In this document: piece by piece, positions 44,250 to 56,520 of the stretch | How the letters are laid out: each line of letters opens with the position of its first letter | Numbering within the stretch: the stretch's first letter is position 1 | Assembly: GCF_036588685.1 (NCBI RefSeq) | Contig: NC_086374.1 | Span: forward strand, 37,688,886 to 37,752,885 | Source of the DNA: Mytilus trossulus | Lineage: Eukaryota > Mollusca > Bivalvia > Mytilida > Mytilidae | DNA length: 64,000 nucleotides | Direction: 5' to 3' | Program-made: the position numbers and the translations under genes | The notes under the pieces: model-generated | The model's input: the letters and a program-made list of their open reading frames with translations, nothing else | Databases searched by the model: none | Told to the model about the DNA's origin: nothing

Positions 44250-45160
44250 TGGTTAAGATTAGTGACTTAATCACTAGATCAAAGATTTTGACATTCGTTT
44301 TTTCTTTTGACTTTTAACATGTCTGATATATACATGTTTTTTTGTTATATTTTAGCTTCTAAAAAATTATTATGATATAATTATATTTTTCAGCAAAAAA
44401 GACATTGCTATTTGTAAGAACACAGCTGAGAGATTTTTGACCAGAGAGAATATTACACTAACACATGTTGATACCGACAAAATATCTGAAAAAAATCGTT
44501 TAATTCTGACATACTGAAAATGTATAAAATATATATTTAAGTTGGGATATCATAGTTTATGTAACAAAGAGTTATTTAATAAATATATTTCTTTTATTTG
44601 ATTTTTAGACTTGAATATATGACACTGAGTAATGGTAACACATAGAAACTTATTCAAAGATATAGGAAGGTTTTGAACATTGAGTATTGAGTGGTCACAT
44701 ACTGTTATCATTGTTAGTATTGGTGGTGTGGTATTTTTAAGATATTATATACCAGATGTATTTGTCAATCCGATGGAAGAGGAACACCATAAAGTAGAAT
44801 AACAGAAGAAATAAAACATAATAGTACAAAACGAATAGAAACACACACAAAGTAAAATGGTAGAACAAAAAATACAACACAAATTAAAATATCAGTCTAA
44901 CATTCGTGTCTATTCACAGTAATCATGTTGACTAACCAGCAAGGTCACTTTCGACCATTTCAATAAGTCATATGGACTTTATTCAGTTGTCAAGCTGACA
45001 CATCTATATAGTCAATTGAACAATCCAATTCGTGATATACGAGTCTAACATATAGTCATTTTGACTTCCTAACATAGTCATAAATTAATTACCACCCTTC
45101 TTAGTCAAATGTGACTAACCATCTAGTATGTCTGCATAGACTAATTAGTTCATATGCGAA
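44250..45160. other. No gene seen
   Basis: AT-rich sequence right of the minisatellite. A loose set of GTCATATGGACTT, AGTCATTTTGACT and AGTCAAATGTGACTAAC words at 44940-45150 gives small inverted repeats, but no feature can be assigned. Confidence 0.35.
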
Positions 45161-45162
45161 TG

Positions 45163-45295
45163 CAGGGGCCCGTAGGCTCATTTGTGGGGAAAATTTGCTT
45201 GATAATACAGGGAATCAATGAATCATGACGACCCCCTTTAAGGTCAGTCAACGCCCCTCCCCTCCCTTTTATAAAAAGTTCTGGACCCGCCACTG
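45163..45295. mobile_element. hAT-like miniature element, diverged copy
   Basis: Contains GGGAATCAATGAATCATGAC and AAGGTCAGTCAACGCCCC, and ends TTCTGGACCCGCCACTG, matching the copies at 22060 and 28851. The left terminus is eroded and no target duplication is seen. Confidence 0.6.
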
Positions 45296-45329
45296 CTAAA
45301 TTCCCTGTGACAATAGTACCATATCAGGT

Positions 45330-46080
45330 CTAAGAAAAATTAATTGCTATTTCTACCGGGAAACTCATACGTTGCTTAATATCGGAAGTAAATTGCCAGT
45401 CTGTTGTTGCAAGGATCCCAATGCCTTCAGGTGTATTGTTCTTGCTCTCTCCAGCCTTCACAAAGTTTACGAATGTGATGTTTTTCTTGACCTTTTTCTT
45501 CTTCCTCCAGATTATCATTCATATGTCCAACCTCTTCCTCCTGATTATATCCAACTTAGCTGCTAGTGTTTCAGGACCCTACCAAGTCACAATGTGTATA
45601 TGCGACCTTTCAGTGCCACTTGACATGATGACAACACGTGTTGTAGAGATGTTGATTTGTCTTTGCAAAAGGTGCAAATTGGTCTGTATAGAGATTTGAT
45701 GAACTGGGTAGTACATCGTACACTGATCTTAGTAGAAAGCAGTATCCTCCACCCCCCTCCCACACCCACTTAAAATTTCATTCCAGGACCTGCTTCTAGT
45801 CAATTTAACAAGCTAAATGCTACTTCATGACTACCGTTTTGATGTTCCTGCTCTCAACTTCTATCTGTCGTACCTCCTACTGTACCAAATCTCATTTTCC
45901 CCTTCTCATCTGCTGTATCCCATCTTGGTTTAGTTATCATACCAAATCCTTGTCTCCTTACTGCTGTGCAACCGACAATGACACTGTGTCTAAGTCTCGT
46001 CTCTACTTCCTCTGCTTTCCCATTTCTTCCTTTCCTAATTTTCACTTAAGCTCCTCTAACTTGGCATCTTTGCTGTCTCT
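45330..46080 (-). pseudogene. Decayed non-LTR retroelement, post-RT C-terminal region
   Basis: Three broken minus-strand frames read, in order, RRQGFGMITKPRWDTADEKG (near 46000), CTFCKDKSTSLQHVLSSCQV (45680-45600) and KNITFVNFVKAGESKN followed by SFPVEIA (45500-45340). A C-x2-C...H...C finger with LQH(V/I)LS.C and a later segment ending in FP.EIA is what I recall from the C-terminus of retroelement proteins widespread in molluscs. Frameshifts and stops separate the pieces. The RT core is absent. Confidence 0.55.
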
Positions 46081-46139
46081 CAACATCATTACCTGTCGTT
46101 TTTATAAATTCTTCATTCAACACATTGAGTGGTGATTCT

Positions 46140-47660
46140 AATTTAGTCCCTGTATTTTACAAGGCACGCACTGATCTTTCTTTCTAAAACCTCAACTTCG
46201 GACACTGGGAACATATGTATATCAATTCATCAGAATCTAGATACACACATATCAATTGTCTAGGTCTACCTCTTGAAATACAAAACATTTTAAGCAAGTA
46301 ATATTTCTATTTGTACTGCAACCCGTATATATTTAGAACATCCTTAAGTCACATTTTTTGGAGGACAAAAGTCATAGATATTCTAAAATACAAGTACAGT
46401 TGAAACTATAGGATTAAACACCTTTTTAAAGTAAGTTATTGGTGCATAAACTCGACCAATTCACTCACAAACAAATCTTATAAATTCCTTTAATAAGGCA
46501 TTATTAAAAAGTTGTATATTTGTGTCATTGAATTAGCCAGAAAATATGTACTGAAACTACATGAAATTTGCTATCTGATAAAAGATAACTACAAAAACAT
46601 CTAATTATCATTCAAATGAATGTTTTGTGTTTGTTATTTAATCTAACAATTATGCATACCGGTAGTGAAAATAAATATTTTCAACATCAAGCAGAGTTGT
46701 GTTTTTTTTTCACCATAATCTAGTTTACATTGGTTACAAAAGTAGTTTGGTCAACGCTGTCTATCGAAATAAACAACATGAAGAGCCACTACAGGTAGTG
46801 CTCTCGACAATTCATGTACACATGCAATATAATATGCAAATCATACAAGAATTATATATATATTAACTTCATTTAGATTATATTTTATTGGAATGGCTTC
46901 AAACTTATCAACATAAATAAAACATAATATATTAAATGTATATATATATATATATAACAATTTCGCATTGCTTTCAAATGTTTTAGTTTATAATAACTTC
47001 ATTCACAGGAAAATTCTGCTTTTGAGCACCATTTGAAATTCCACAAAAGATTAAAAGTCTACAGAAAATCTAAAAACCCTAAAATCTTCCTTTGCAGGTG
47101 AGATAAAAGCTTTGCTTTTAGTTCACACAATTACATTAATTAAAACTGACGTTATGTGTATTAACTGATTTCAAAAAGTACTTTAATTTTTATACTTATT
47201 TTTGTTATCTTTTAAATACAAAAATAGCAAAATTATCCCAAAATCCTTTTTTTGGTTTGCACATGGTGATATATGTCATACCTTGTAGACTTTTTTTTCA
47301 ACAGCACTCTCTTATGGAAAGGATGCTTTTAACAATTTTAATAATAAAAAAAAATACATATTTAATGAAATAGCAAGATAACGTAAAAAAATTTAGAAAA
47401 AGTCCCCACTGAAAAAGTGGCTGGTACTAAAAGCCTTGGAAATCAATCTCAATTCAAAAGAGGTAATGAATATATGACATTAAAATGTTAAGGAGGATTA
47501 ATGATTTCAAGCTTGGCCACCTAGTATATATATTTTATCATACTTATCCCTAATAATATTGTATCAAATGAGGAAATAAAAGTTTCCTTATTTGATTAAA
47601 CAGTTTAAACAATTGCAAGAGAATTATAGGTGCTTGTACTGCAGCTATTCAATATTTGTC
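46140..47660. other. No gene seen
   Basis: AT-rich intergenic sequence with (TA)n near 46937. I saw no exon or clear repeat. Confidence 0.35.
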
Positions 47661-47699
47661 ATATTTATTAAAATACAATGGAATGACTTGTTCCACAGT

Positions 47700-47866
47700 T
47701 CCAACATTGTTGTAGTCTGGCATCCTTCAGAGTAAATCAATTATATACATGTATGGATGTCTGTTTTTTTCAATCTTTTCTTTATGATAATATTTCCTTT
47801 ATAAAATCTTTGTTACTTTCTTCAAACTATTTCTTTCTGTCACCGTCCATCTATCTGGATTCTCAA
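47700..47866 (-). CDS. RING gene, probable last exon
   Basis: After a CAACTGAAAA-complement acceptor (TTTTCAG) two readings exist. In phase 0, as predicted from the coiled-coil donor, it is LRIQIDGR and stop. In another phase it is ENPDRWTVTERNSLKKVTKI and stop, which looks more protein-like but needs an intermediate exon between 47.9 and 49.4 kb. A poly(A) signal complement (TTTATT) lies near 47669. Confidence 0.35.
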
Positions 47867-50800
47867 CTGAAAAACAATAAAACAGATTTAGTATAAATTT
47901 GTATGCAATTCCATTGTTTCCTATATCATGTTTACTAATTCATATTAAGGGGGCTCGCGGGTCTAAATCATTTTTTTTATTTAAGGTGGTACCTAACACT
48001 ACAGGGAGATAACTCTGTAAAACCAGCAGAACGTTTTAATGACATTGTGTTGTTAAGGGAATATTAAGCTTCTCCATGATCAAAATGAGTGTTTGTCAAA
48101 CTGCTATATGACCAGTGTAATTTTTTTGATAAAACGCTTGGTTAAAATTTTTTGATTTTTTTATATTTTTGTTAAAGGGTCAAAGTAAATACTTTGTAAA
48201 AAAAAATATGAAAATTAAACAAGCTACCATCTTAATATAGGATTTTGCTATATTTTTCTATAAATTATCTTTATCTTATACTTAATAGAAAAATGAAATA
48301 AAAAAATGGGGTCACCGTTCATTTACACTCACAATCTGCCATCGAAAGAAGCATACAATTTTGTGAATGTCCTTTTTTTTCTGTGGAACTAATAGGAGAA
48401 ATAGAGGTAATATCAAAATAAAAAAAGAACTAAATTACAGAAATTGCTTAAACTTTACAATTATCTAGTTTATGAACAGCTTATTCGAAAACAACAATAA
48501 AAAATATAGGTCACCTATGCTTAAACAAGGTACTTCAATTTTAATGCCAAAAAAATGCATCAATGGTATCAACATTTAAAAAGTCAACTGGGGCCAACAT
48601 GAATAGATTTTTTGGAAAGACTTTTGTACCAGATGATAAAGTAACAAATACTAAAGGTAATACATAAAATTTGTAATGAAAAATAAATGTTTATTTTTTT
48701 TCTGAAAATTTTATACCCGTGAGCCTCCTTAAGTAGGACTATGAAAAACTGTAATAATCACCAAGTGTGACTTTTCTCAACTATGACACTGTTTTCGGGC
48801 ACTCTTTTAAAAACCAATTTGCATTTTATATCCACTAATACTAGTAATAGTAAACAAATATATTTTCCAATTTAACAGTAATGTATACAAGACACACTTC
48901 TTTGTTATCACATTCACTTTATTTTGTGTGAAGTCACTACCTGATTTAGATCCTTTTTTTGATAGGACTTAAGATTGACACTTGCTGTGTATTGCACATT
49001 TTGTATACCCTTACATAAGCATTCATGCAGTCAGTTTCAGACTCGTCATTATAGGACCAAGTTCTTTATTAGGTAGGGAAATGACATCACAAAGGCAACA
49101 ACTATGTTTTGCAACATTTATCACATAAGAAACAAACAAGAATGTGTCCACAGTACACGGATGCCCCACTCGCACTATCATTTTCTATGTTTACTAGACC
49201 GTGAAATTGGAATAAATTCTCTAATTTGGCATTAAAATTAGAATGATCTTATCAAAGGGAACATGTATACTAAGTTTCAAGTTGATTGGACTTCAACTTC
49301 ATCAAAAACTACCTTGACAAAAAATCTTGACAGACGGATGAACGAACGGACGAACGAACAGACACACAGACCAGAAAACATAATGCTTCTCTACTATCGT
49401 AGGTGGGCATAAAAAGTATTCTGCAAATAATAAGTATGGTATATATATATTATGACTACAGATAAACTCACTTTCTCCATTTCTATTTCTATAGATGACA
49501 GAGTGTCCTGCACCATATTTAATTTGTTTTTATCTTTTGTTCTCTCCAATTCTATATCATCAATTTCTCTATCATAACCTTTTTTATGACTTTCTAGTTC
49601 TACTAATTTTTCTTTTAAGCTCTGAATTTTGTCTCTCACTTTTTTCTCCTCTCTTTCAATGTTTTGCTGTTGCTGTCTCTGCTGTTCAATTTTATTTGCT
49701 AATTTACTCATATGACCTTGAATTTCCCTTGATTCAATGCGAAGAACTTCTTGTCTGGTCTGAAGATTTTCGTACTCATCAAGATGCTGTTGTTTTGTTT
49801 TGGCTGCAAGAAGATAATTTCATATAATTCACAATTAAATTGTAAAAATTAGTTACATGTAAATAACTGACTAACAGCACTCCCCTCATATAATTTAAAA
49901 AGAGGTTACGCTTTTCAATGATCCATTGGCACAGTTTTGTTCCTTTTTAATTTGAGATATGATACTATTTCAGTAATGATTATAGACAGAAATATTTGTA
50001 ATATACTTTGTGTTTCGTAATTATGATCTTGAAAGTAGATACAGTGTCCTCAAAATAAACAAGGATCTTACTCTCATTAAAATGTGGGTTGAAAACAGTT
50101 AGCAGTATATATATATATATTATATAATAATATGGGTGTCTTTATCTAGGAATAATAATGACATTTACATGATTTCCTAGGAAAATTAGTCTGGGGACAT
50201 AACTTAAAGAAATAGTAATACATAACTCTAAAACAATATTAAAACCATTTATGTAAATAAACCTTTGAAATTCAATGATATGGATGTTTTTATCTAGGAA
50301 TAATTATAGCATGGACATGATTTCCTAGGAATATATTTCTTTCACATATTATTACTTAACTCTTTAACAAAATCAAAATACATGAAAGGTACTTGAAAAA
50401 GTTAGTTTGGTTTAAAATAACCTTAAATTTAAATTATAAAAAAACATGGACGTTTTGCCCTATTAATATTAATACCATGGACATGATTTCCTAGGAAAGT
50501 TAGTCTGGTTACTTACATTTTATCAAAAATATAAAAACACAGCTCTTAAAAAAATGTTTATTTAGGGAAATGAATTATATGTTTCAGATTAAAAAAAAAG
50601 AAGGACACGGACATTTTTACCTAGGATTATTATGACACGGACTTAAATTCCTAGGTAAATGAGTCTGGGGACAAAAATTACTAACATCAGACTATATTTA
50701 CTAGTAAAATTTGTAACCATGGACATTTTATACTAGGAATATGGGTCCGCCCGGACATATTTTACAAGGACAAATTTATCGCTTACACATGCTGTTAAAT

Positions 50801-53800
50801 AACCCGCTACACGCGTTATTCAGTGTGCACCAATTTTTTTATGTTATTTCTTCATAGACAGAAACAATATTACAGTCATTCCTTAAATATATATGTTTAA
50901 AAAAAAAAACAGTTAACAATATATACGATATTTATCTAAAAAAAACAGTGGACAAAACCTTGAAAAAGCCAAAAATAGTTTAACAGAAAAAAGATATCCC
51001 CCTTATCTTATTTCATTTTCAGTATTCTACCTTTTTCTCTATAGTTATCAGGAGAATATGTCTGTCTCTGTTGATTTTCTGCAGTTTTCTCCCTTGATTT
51101 ATGGTGATTCTGTATAATTTGTAATAACATTATATTACATGTCTTTGATAAGATTGTACAAGCACACTGTGGACAGAGTGATCTCCCCTGACAGCATGAC
51201 TGACACATGCTATGAGCACATGGTGTTAAGATCATTGGCACATGTTCTGATGACATCTAGAAAAAAGAATATACAAAAAACTTAAAAACATGTACTAACA
51301 TGTATGAAATTTTTTAATAAAATACCATCATATTGCCAAAAATACAAAACAGATACAATTTTTAAAGATTAAAAAACAATCAAAGTTGATAGTCAAATAT
51401 ATACTTTGGAAGAATACAAAAAATAGGATAAGCAAATATCAAAAACACAATGCACAGAAAAGTAAAAACTTAAGCAACAACCCTATCATTACAAAGCCTA
51501 ATTTTAAGTGCTTGGGAGTGGAAAGTAGATCCTGCTCTATTCATAACCATTTAATCTACAGGCTGGTAAATGTGATGTTACCCTGTTTATAATGAAACCT
51601 ACCATTAATGTCTTACATTCTACACAGAAGTGACTGGCTATCAAATCATTCTGTTCCTGATCTCGTTTAGTTCTGTCACAACTCTCTCTGGATTTTTTGT
51701 ATTCTGAAAAATTATCTGACACTTTACTGTGAGATTTGTAAGGAATGTCTAGTTCATTTTTTACACGAGCAACAATTTTGTTAGCCATATCATCAAAATC
51801 TTGATGTGACATGATACTCTTTGCTGCATCTATTCCATGGTTGCTTTGTCCATGAATCCTGCCATGACTACTATAATGGGCTAAAGGATCCCAATCTGGA
51901 TCTGGAGTAGCATATCCAGGTGCCCTGGTACTGGATATTTTTAAAACATCAGGTTCATCAGATGCGTTATTTTTAGTTTCCATTAACTTTTCAGCATTTT
52001 CTCTGGTCTCCATCCATGATTGAAATTTATCTTTTGATTGAATAGTTGTTGTCTTTTCCACACTGTATTCAGTATTATATTTGTTCCTTTTACTACTTTC
52101 TGACAATGTTGAATTTGTAGTTTTATCTGGACAAGATGCTGTAGATGTTTTTGTATCTGGATTGACTGTAAAAAAATAAAGTAAAGTTCTAGACTTTAAA
52201 ATTAGAAAGCAGATAACTAAAAAAGTTTTTCTCCAATTAAAATAATCTCAAATAAACTGAACTTTGAAATTATTCCGAAGAAACTGAACTTTAAAACTAT
52301 CCCAAATAAATTGAACTTTTAAACCATGTAAGACAGGATTTTGCATAAAATATAAAATTTAGCAGTAAATAATGGTCAGTGTAATATAATTATCATTGTA
52401 CAATCAATTGGAAAAATTTGAAGTGTAAACTCCTTTAAGATACAGTCAACACTAAACTTAAGTTATAAACATGCAAAAGATTTATAACAAAATCTAAATA
52501 CAAAGACACAGTAGAAAAATGCATAAAAAACCTGAAGTATGCTTCTTTTTGTGATCATTTCTTTGTTTTAACCAGTTTTGTTGTCTTTTCTGTATTTCTT
52601 GTACCTGTTGAAATATATTTTTAATATCAATAATTTTCAAGCAAAAATTTAGTCCAGATTACTCACGACCCCAGCCTGTCTGGCAAAACAGCCATTGGAC
52701 ATCAGAGTAATGTCGGACTAGCAAAAATTAAACCATGTAGACAGTAAACCTCATCATTACTAGCGCCAGATTATCTTACAAGTAAATTTACTGCATGCAG
52801 TGATCTATATAGTTATTCTCTTAGTTCAACAAGATCTGGACATCTTCATGTACCAAGGTCAAAGTCTGAATACTTCAAAAAGACTTTTCTATATTCTGGT
52901 CTAATCACTTGGAATAATTTGCCAAATGATATAAAGGACATAAGACATAAAGAAAGCTTTAAGATGAAATGTGCTAATCTCTTTATCATAAAACAAAATG
53001 AGTAGACAAACTTTTTTAGGACATACTTGCCATGCTAGTTCTACAGTCTGTTTTCATGCTTGTGTATATATAAATATATATATAAACGAGTCTTAATTGA
53101 AAACTACGTTCAAACCTATGATTGCGTTGGATAAAAACCGCAATTTTCATACGAGCCCATGTCAAACAAATTTCGTTGTAGGAGGGTCTAAAAACAGCAC
53201 AAACAACATTTTCCAAAAGACCAAAAAATTGAAAAAGTATATTTAAACAAAACGCATTTGACTAACAGGTCGAACAACTGATGTTCTTTAACCCTGCTGA
53301 CTGCCATTGGCGATTGCCAAATAAAATTGATCACGAGATGTAACAAAATGGATCTTAATATAAATTTAATACGTCACAGAAAGAAAAAAAATTGTTAACT
53401 TGTGGCCACGATGTTGTGCCACAAACTTTCGGTGTCAATATTTCTTTAGTACACCATATCCAGATTTCAACAATAAATGTCTCATCAGTGATGTTAGGGA
53501 TTGAAACGGTATTATATACAACTCGTCTAAACATCAACCCAACAATGTTAGACCTGTAAATTTGCTTTTGCAGTATATATATTTGTAATTGTGTACATAT
53601 TTATTTGTTATTGTTCTATATGCATTGATTGTTATATGAATTATTCATTTGAATGTGTGAAGGCCTTGTGTGAGATTAACAATTGTATAATGAGTTACCT
53701 TTGTTAAATAAACTTAAAAATACAGAATACAGAATTAAATAAAGAATTTATTATTATTATTATTATCATGCTTATGTCTCATGGAAACATGCCTTTTTTT

Positions 53801-55458
53801 ATTTACGACTAATAATATTGAAAGGGGAAATATGGTTGGAAGCCCCACTTTATCCTGGTTTGGAAACCCTTTTTATAAATGACTGGATCGGGTTTGGACC
53901 CCGTAAATTAAAACTAAAAGACCGATAAACGGACTATTGTGTACTAAATATAGATTTGAAGTTCGAATATGAAACGATACCTTTTCTGAAAGCTCTTGTT
54001 TCTTGGAGACTTTACTTGTTTTTGCTGACATCTTTACTGATCAGTTCATACAGGGGAAATCATATGGTTCATACAATTTTTTTCTGTTACTCGGTGGCCA
54101 TTTTTTGTAAACATTCCTTTAAACTGTTACCGTCCAATTCGACATATATGTTGAGCTACGACGCACACTGAATTTTAAAGGAAGGGAACCAGATTCCAAC
54201 ACCGAATGAAAAAGTCCGAGTTGTCCGCCGGTAGAAATCTGATTGATTACCGATTTTAAACAAAAATAGTAACATACAAGAATCGACCCAAAAAACTTTT
54301 TGCTGTACATTTCAATGACGATCTCAGTAATTAAACGAAATTATGATCATTTATTGAAAAAAAAACTTTACTGTAATAAGGACTTTTGTCATCATATCTT
54401 GTATTACTAATGTTTGCTGTACACAGTTTTTTAAGTTACAACTAGGACAGTATAAAACTAACAATATATATTATATCTTAGGTTATAATTTTCAATATTA
54501 TAGATGATCATAGATCATAATAGACATAATTTTGTAACAGTTGTTTTTATTTGACATTTAAGGACAATAACTCCTGTAAGAGATTGTGACAGTTTTAATG
54601 TAAATGATATGTAGATCTCAACATTACTGTCCCTGTAAGATTTTCCCTGTCTATAGTGGTTTTAATGATAACAGACAAAAATTTCATTTAACCCTATCCC
54701 TACATGATAGTTGACATCAGACATATTTTAAACTAGATAGAACAAAGGATGAGTTAGGCCAAGTTTAGTGATAATAGTTGTCAGAGGTAAAGATTTTTGA
54801 AAAAGTTAACAAACAAGAATGAGGACAACAGGCACCACATGATGAGAATAGAACTCCTGGCCAACTTATAAACCATTGAAATGACCTACAAAGAATGCTG
54901 ATGGTCTATACCCCTATACAAAAGTAAATGAAGGTATAGAGACAAGTCCTTGCAATCATATAACACGGATTTTTCCATGTCTGTTTGATTTCATGTTGTT
55001 AGAAGGATATGTATTGAATCAGTAATCTGTAAAGGAATGATTTTTTTGTTCTTGTAACATAATACGGAATTTTTCCTTTGAAGTTTTTACATGATAATCT
55101 GCTTAATAGATCGGTTTTTAAAAAAACATGGTTTTATATAAAAATTGATATGTTATTCCATTAAAAAGAATCATATCATACTTTGATCTTGCAACTTCAT
55201 GTAGATAGGCGGAGCTTGGACTATGATTTAATCTAATATTTTTCATTTTTAGCCATGATTTAAACTCCACCTCTTTGTTACGCCTGATTGACAGTATAGT
55301 GAATGCAGGAGGACAAGGATTTTGTTTGCTTTACAAATAAGATTTCTACTTACTGGGAATTCCATCACTGACTGTGTAAATTTCAAGGAAATGTTTAGAC
55401 ACACCTCTAATGACTCGGCCAGTGCTTCATGAAAAACAGAGAAGGCATCTGGTCCATG
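47700..55458 (-). CDS. CARD-like / RING finger / coiled-coil protein, multi-exon
   Basis: Exons on the minus strand: 55458-55354 (CARD-like), 52604-52532, 52165-51603, 51256-51031 and 49803-49472, plus a probable last exon from 47866. All have GT/AG ends, and the phases agree at every junction (0, 1, 0, 1, then 0). The first reads GPDAFSVFHEALAESLEVC, like helices 5-6 of a CARD. A basic helix follows (VQEIQKRQQNWLKQRNDHKK). Next is a long Ser/Thr/Lys-rich linker, then a RING finger split across exons: C-V-E-C, 16 residues, C-A-H-S-M-C-Q-S-C, 6 residues, C-P-Q-C (C3HC4 spacing). A Gln/Glu/Lys-rich coiled coil of about 110 residues ends the assembled part. By family logic it is an E3 ubiquitin ligase with an interaction domain, possibly in innate immune or apoptosis signalling; that is inference. 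The N-terminal CARD half was not located. Confidence 0.6.
47982..48237 (+). mobile_element. TTAA-flanked GGTGGTACC element
   Basis: Starts TTAAGGTGGTACCTAACACT and continues with GGGAGATAACTCTGTAAA, GATCAAAATGAGTGTTTGTC and TTAAAGGGTCAAAG. It finishes with a degraded end, AAGCTACCATCTTAA. It lies in an intron of the CARD/RING gene. Confidence 0.7.
49085..49412 (+). repeat. Dispersed mussel repeat, full-looking copy
   Basis: Contains GTACACGGATGCCCCACTCG, ATCATTTTCTATGTTTACTA, AAGTTTCAAGTTGATTGGAC and CTCTACTATCGTAGGTGGGC. A reverse-orientation partial copy at about 23700-24000 has AAATGATAGTGCAGATGGGG. I recall this family as frequent in mussels; it may be a SINE or MITE. Confidence 0.6.
49472..49803 (-). 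CDS. RING gene, coiled-coil exon
   Basis: The 332-nt exon has acceptor TATCTTCTTGCAG and donor GTGAGT. It encodes about 110 residues of Glu/Lys/Gln-rich heptad-like sequence (KIEQQRQQQQNIEREEKKVR, KEKLVELESHKKGYDREIDD), a likely oligomerisation domain. Confidence 0.75.
50115..50775. repeat. Diverged tandem array carrying CCTAGG palindromes
   Basis: Four to five units of roughly 130-180 bp each contain TTTATCTAGGAATAAT or a variant, then ATGGACATGATTTCCTAGGA, then GTCTGGGGACA. The tail unit has ACTAGGAATATGGGTCCGCC. Sequence similarity is low outside these words, so it is an old array. It lies in an intron of the CARD/RING gene. Confidence 0.55.
51031..51256 (-). CDS. RING gene, main RING exon
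   Basis: Read after KTLM, it gives MSSEHVPMILTPCAHSMCQS, then CCQGRSLCPQC. Together with the previous exon, all eight zinc ligands of a C3HC4 RING are present. The acceptor is TTTTTTCTAG and the donor AAAAAG/GTAGAAT. Confidence 0.75.
51603..52165 (-). CDS. RING gene, linker exon with first zinc ligands
   Basis: The 563-nt exon lies between TTTTTTTTACAG and GTAGGT. It is rich in Ser, Thr, Lys and Asp (low complexity, probably disordered), with a short helix DFDDMANKIVARVKNEL. It ends HFCVECKTLM, which supplies the first Cys pair of the RING. Confidence 0.7.
52532..52604 (-). CDS. RING gene, basic helical exon
   Basis: The 73-nt exon lies between TATTTCAACAG and GTTTTTTATG. It encodes VQEIQKRQQNWLKQRNDHKK and KHTS. 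Phase 1 at the 3' end fits the TC-start of the next exon. Confidence 0.6.
52748..53005 (+). pseudogene. LINE polymerase C-terminus, truncated
   Basis: An 86-codon frame without ATG reads APDYLTSKFTACSDLYSYSL, then HVPRSKSEYFKKTFLYSG and LITWNNLPNDIKD, ending FKMKCANLFIIKQNE and TAG. The pattern APxYL...Y.LRS...P(R).....FxYxG...WNxLP..I is the familiar C-terminus of CR1/Jockey/RTE-group non-LTR ORF2 proteins. The polymerase core is missing upstream. A 3' region up to about 53735 ending AATAAACTTAAAAATACAGA may be its 3' UTR. It is antisense within an intron of the CARD/RING gene. Confidence 0.75.
53440..53495 (-). ncRNA. Second hammerhead-like motif copy
   Basis: On the minus strand CACTGATGA is followed by GAC, an ATTTATT loop, GTT and GAAA, then TCTGGATATGGTGTA. 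Compared with the copy at 19660, the stem-II bases change from GTC/GAC to GAC/GTT, so pairing is kept (with one G-U). Stem III is weak in this copy and stem I is not evident. Confidence 0.35.
53748..53768. repeat. (ATT)n microsatellite
   Basis: About seven TTA repeats follow a LINE-like A-rich tail, a usual place for microsatellite birth. Confidence 0.8.
53770..55350. other. Intron of CARD/RING gene; no exon seen
   Basis: AT-rich. Near 53825-53905 are scraps of the GGAACCC-type repeat (GGTTTGGAAACCCTTTTTAT). Nothing else was identified. Confidence 0.35.
55354..55458 (-). CDS. CARD-like exon
   Basis: The 105-nt exon lies between TTAAACTAAAAG and a consensus GTAAGT donor and encodes 35 residues. 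HGPDAFSVFHEALAESLEVC fits the CARD consensus near its end (GPxAFxxFxxAL). It is phase 0 at both ends, so it joins VQEIQKRQQ in the next exon without adjustment. Confidence 0.5.
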
Positions 55459-55469
55459 CTTTTAGTTTA

Positions 55470-56515
55470 AGGAACAAATGATTTATTTTTTTGGGGGGAA
55501 GGGGGGGAGGGCTGTTTATACCTGAGCCAAATTATTTTTGCCAATGCACTTAATAAATGCAATACAATTTTTGTTGGGGGGGAATTTTTTTTTTAAAGAT
55601 TTTTTTTTATGAAAAAAAGAGTATTTAGTTCTAAAATTTCCCAGGCCCCCAAAAAATCAAATGGTATGTAACTTGGAGGAGCCCGAGTCACAAAATTTAG
55701 AAAAATAACTTTTGTCATGTCTGATGTGCCGTATTCCAAACTGGGTGGATTTTTTCGTGCATGAGCTAAGCAGCTAAGCAGCTGGCTAAAACGACCCTCC
55801 CACTGTTTTTTTATTAGATAAATTTTGAATGATGTTACAAATATACTATTCCTGCGTATTCGTCATTAAATATGTTAAATTGTAAAAAGCGTGGTATAAT
55901 ATAATACTTGTAAGTCACCTAAATGGTTCTTCCCAGTGGTTTCCTTGTTTCACTTTTGAAAGACATTAATTGAACATGCTTAGCACAAACAAGGGATCAA
56001 CTGATGGTAAAACATATGATCACCAATACAGATTAAAATCGGAAATGAATTTAAGGTTTCCATTGAAAAGTTTTGTTAACATTTTCAGGAACAAGCTACT
56101 ATTTAAAAGTTCCTTCTATGACAGAATGCTGTTTGGAAATTTAGGGAACAATGATGAAAACAAAAGCTGTCATGTTAGTTGGTCATCAGATTCAACTTTA
56201 AATGTATCCATTACATTCCATTCTTGTAAAGCTTCATACTGGGTTAGACATAATCTAAAATTTCCTTGCTTCCCTTTTGGTAATTGACAAAGAAAAGACA
56301 CAAGTCATAAAATATATTAAAGAAGTTTCAATGGTTTATTTGTAGATTTGCAAAGATAATTAAATAATAATGAATACACAACTTGATAACAAGAGAAGAC
56401 AAATTGATAACAAGACAAGACAAATTGATAACAAGACAAGACAAACATAAATATGTCCACATAACATCAGTTTATATTGCACACATTTTGATTAAACAAT
56501 CAATATACATTTATC
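55470..56515. other. No gene assigned
   Basis: Contains a 105-codon plus-strand frame (55970-56287) with no recognisable domain. The missing first half of the CARD may lie here or further right on the minus strand, but I could not place it. Confidence 0.3.
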
Positions 56516-56520
56516 TTTAC

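Noticed and set aside
55970..56287. 105-codon plus-strand frame
   Set aside because: It has no recognisable domain and its composition is like surrounding AT-rich DNA. A real lineage-specific gene cannot be excluded.
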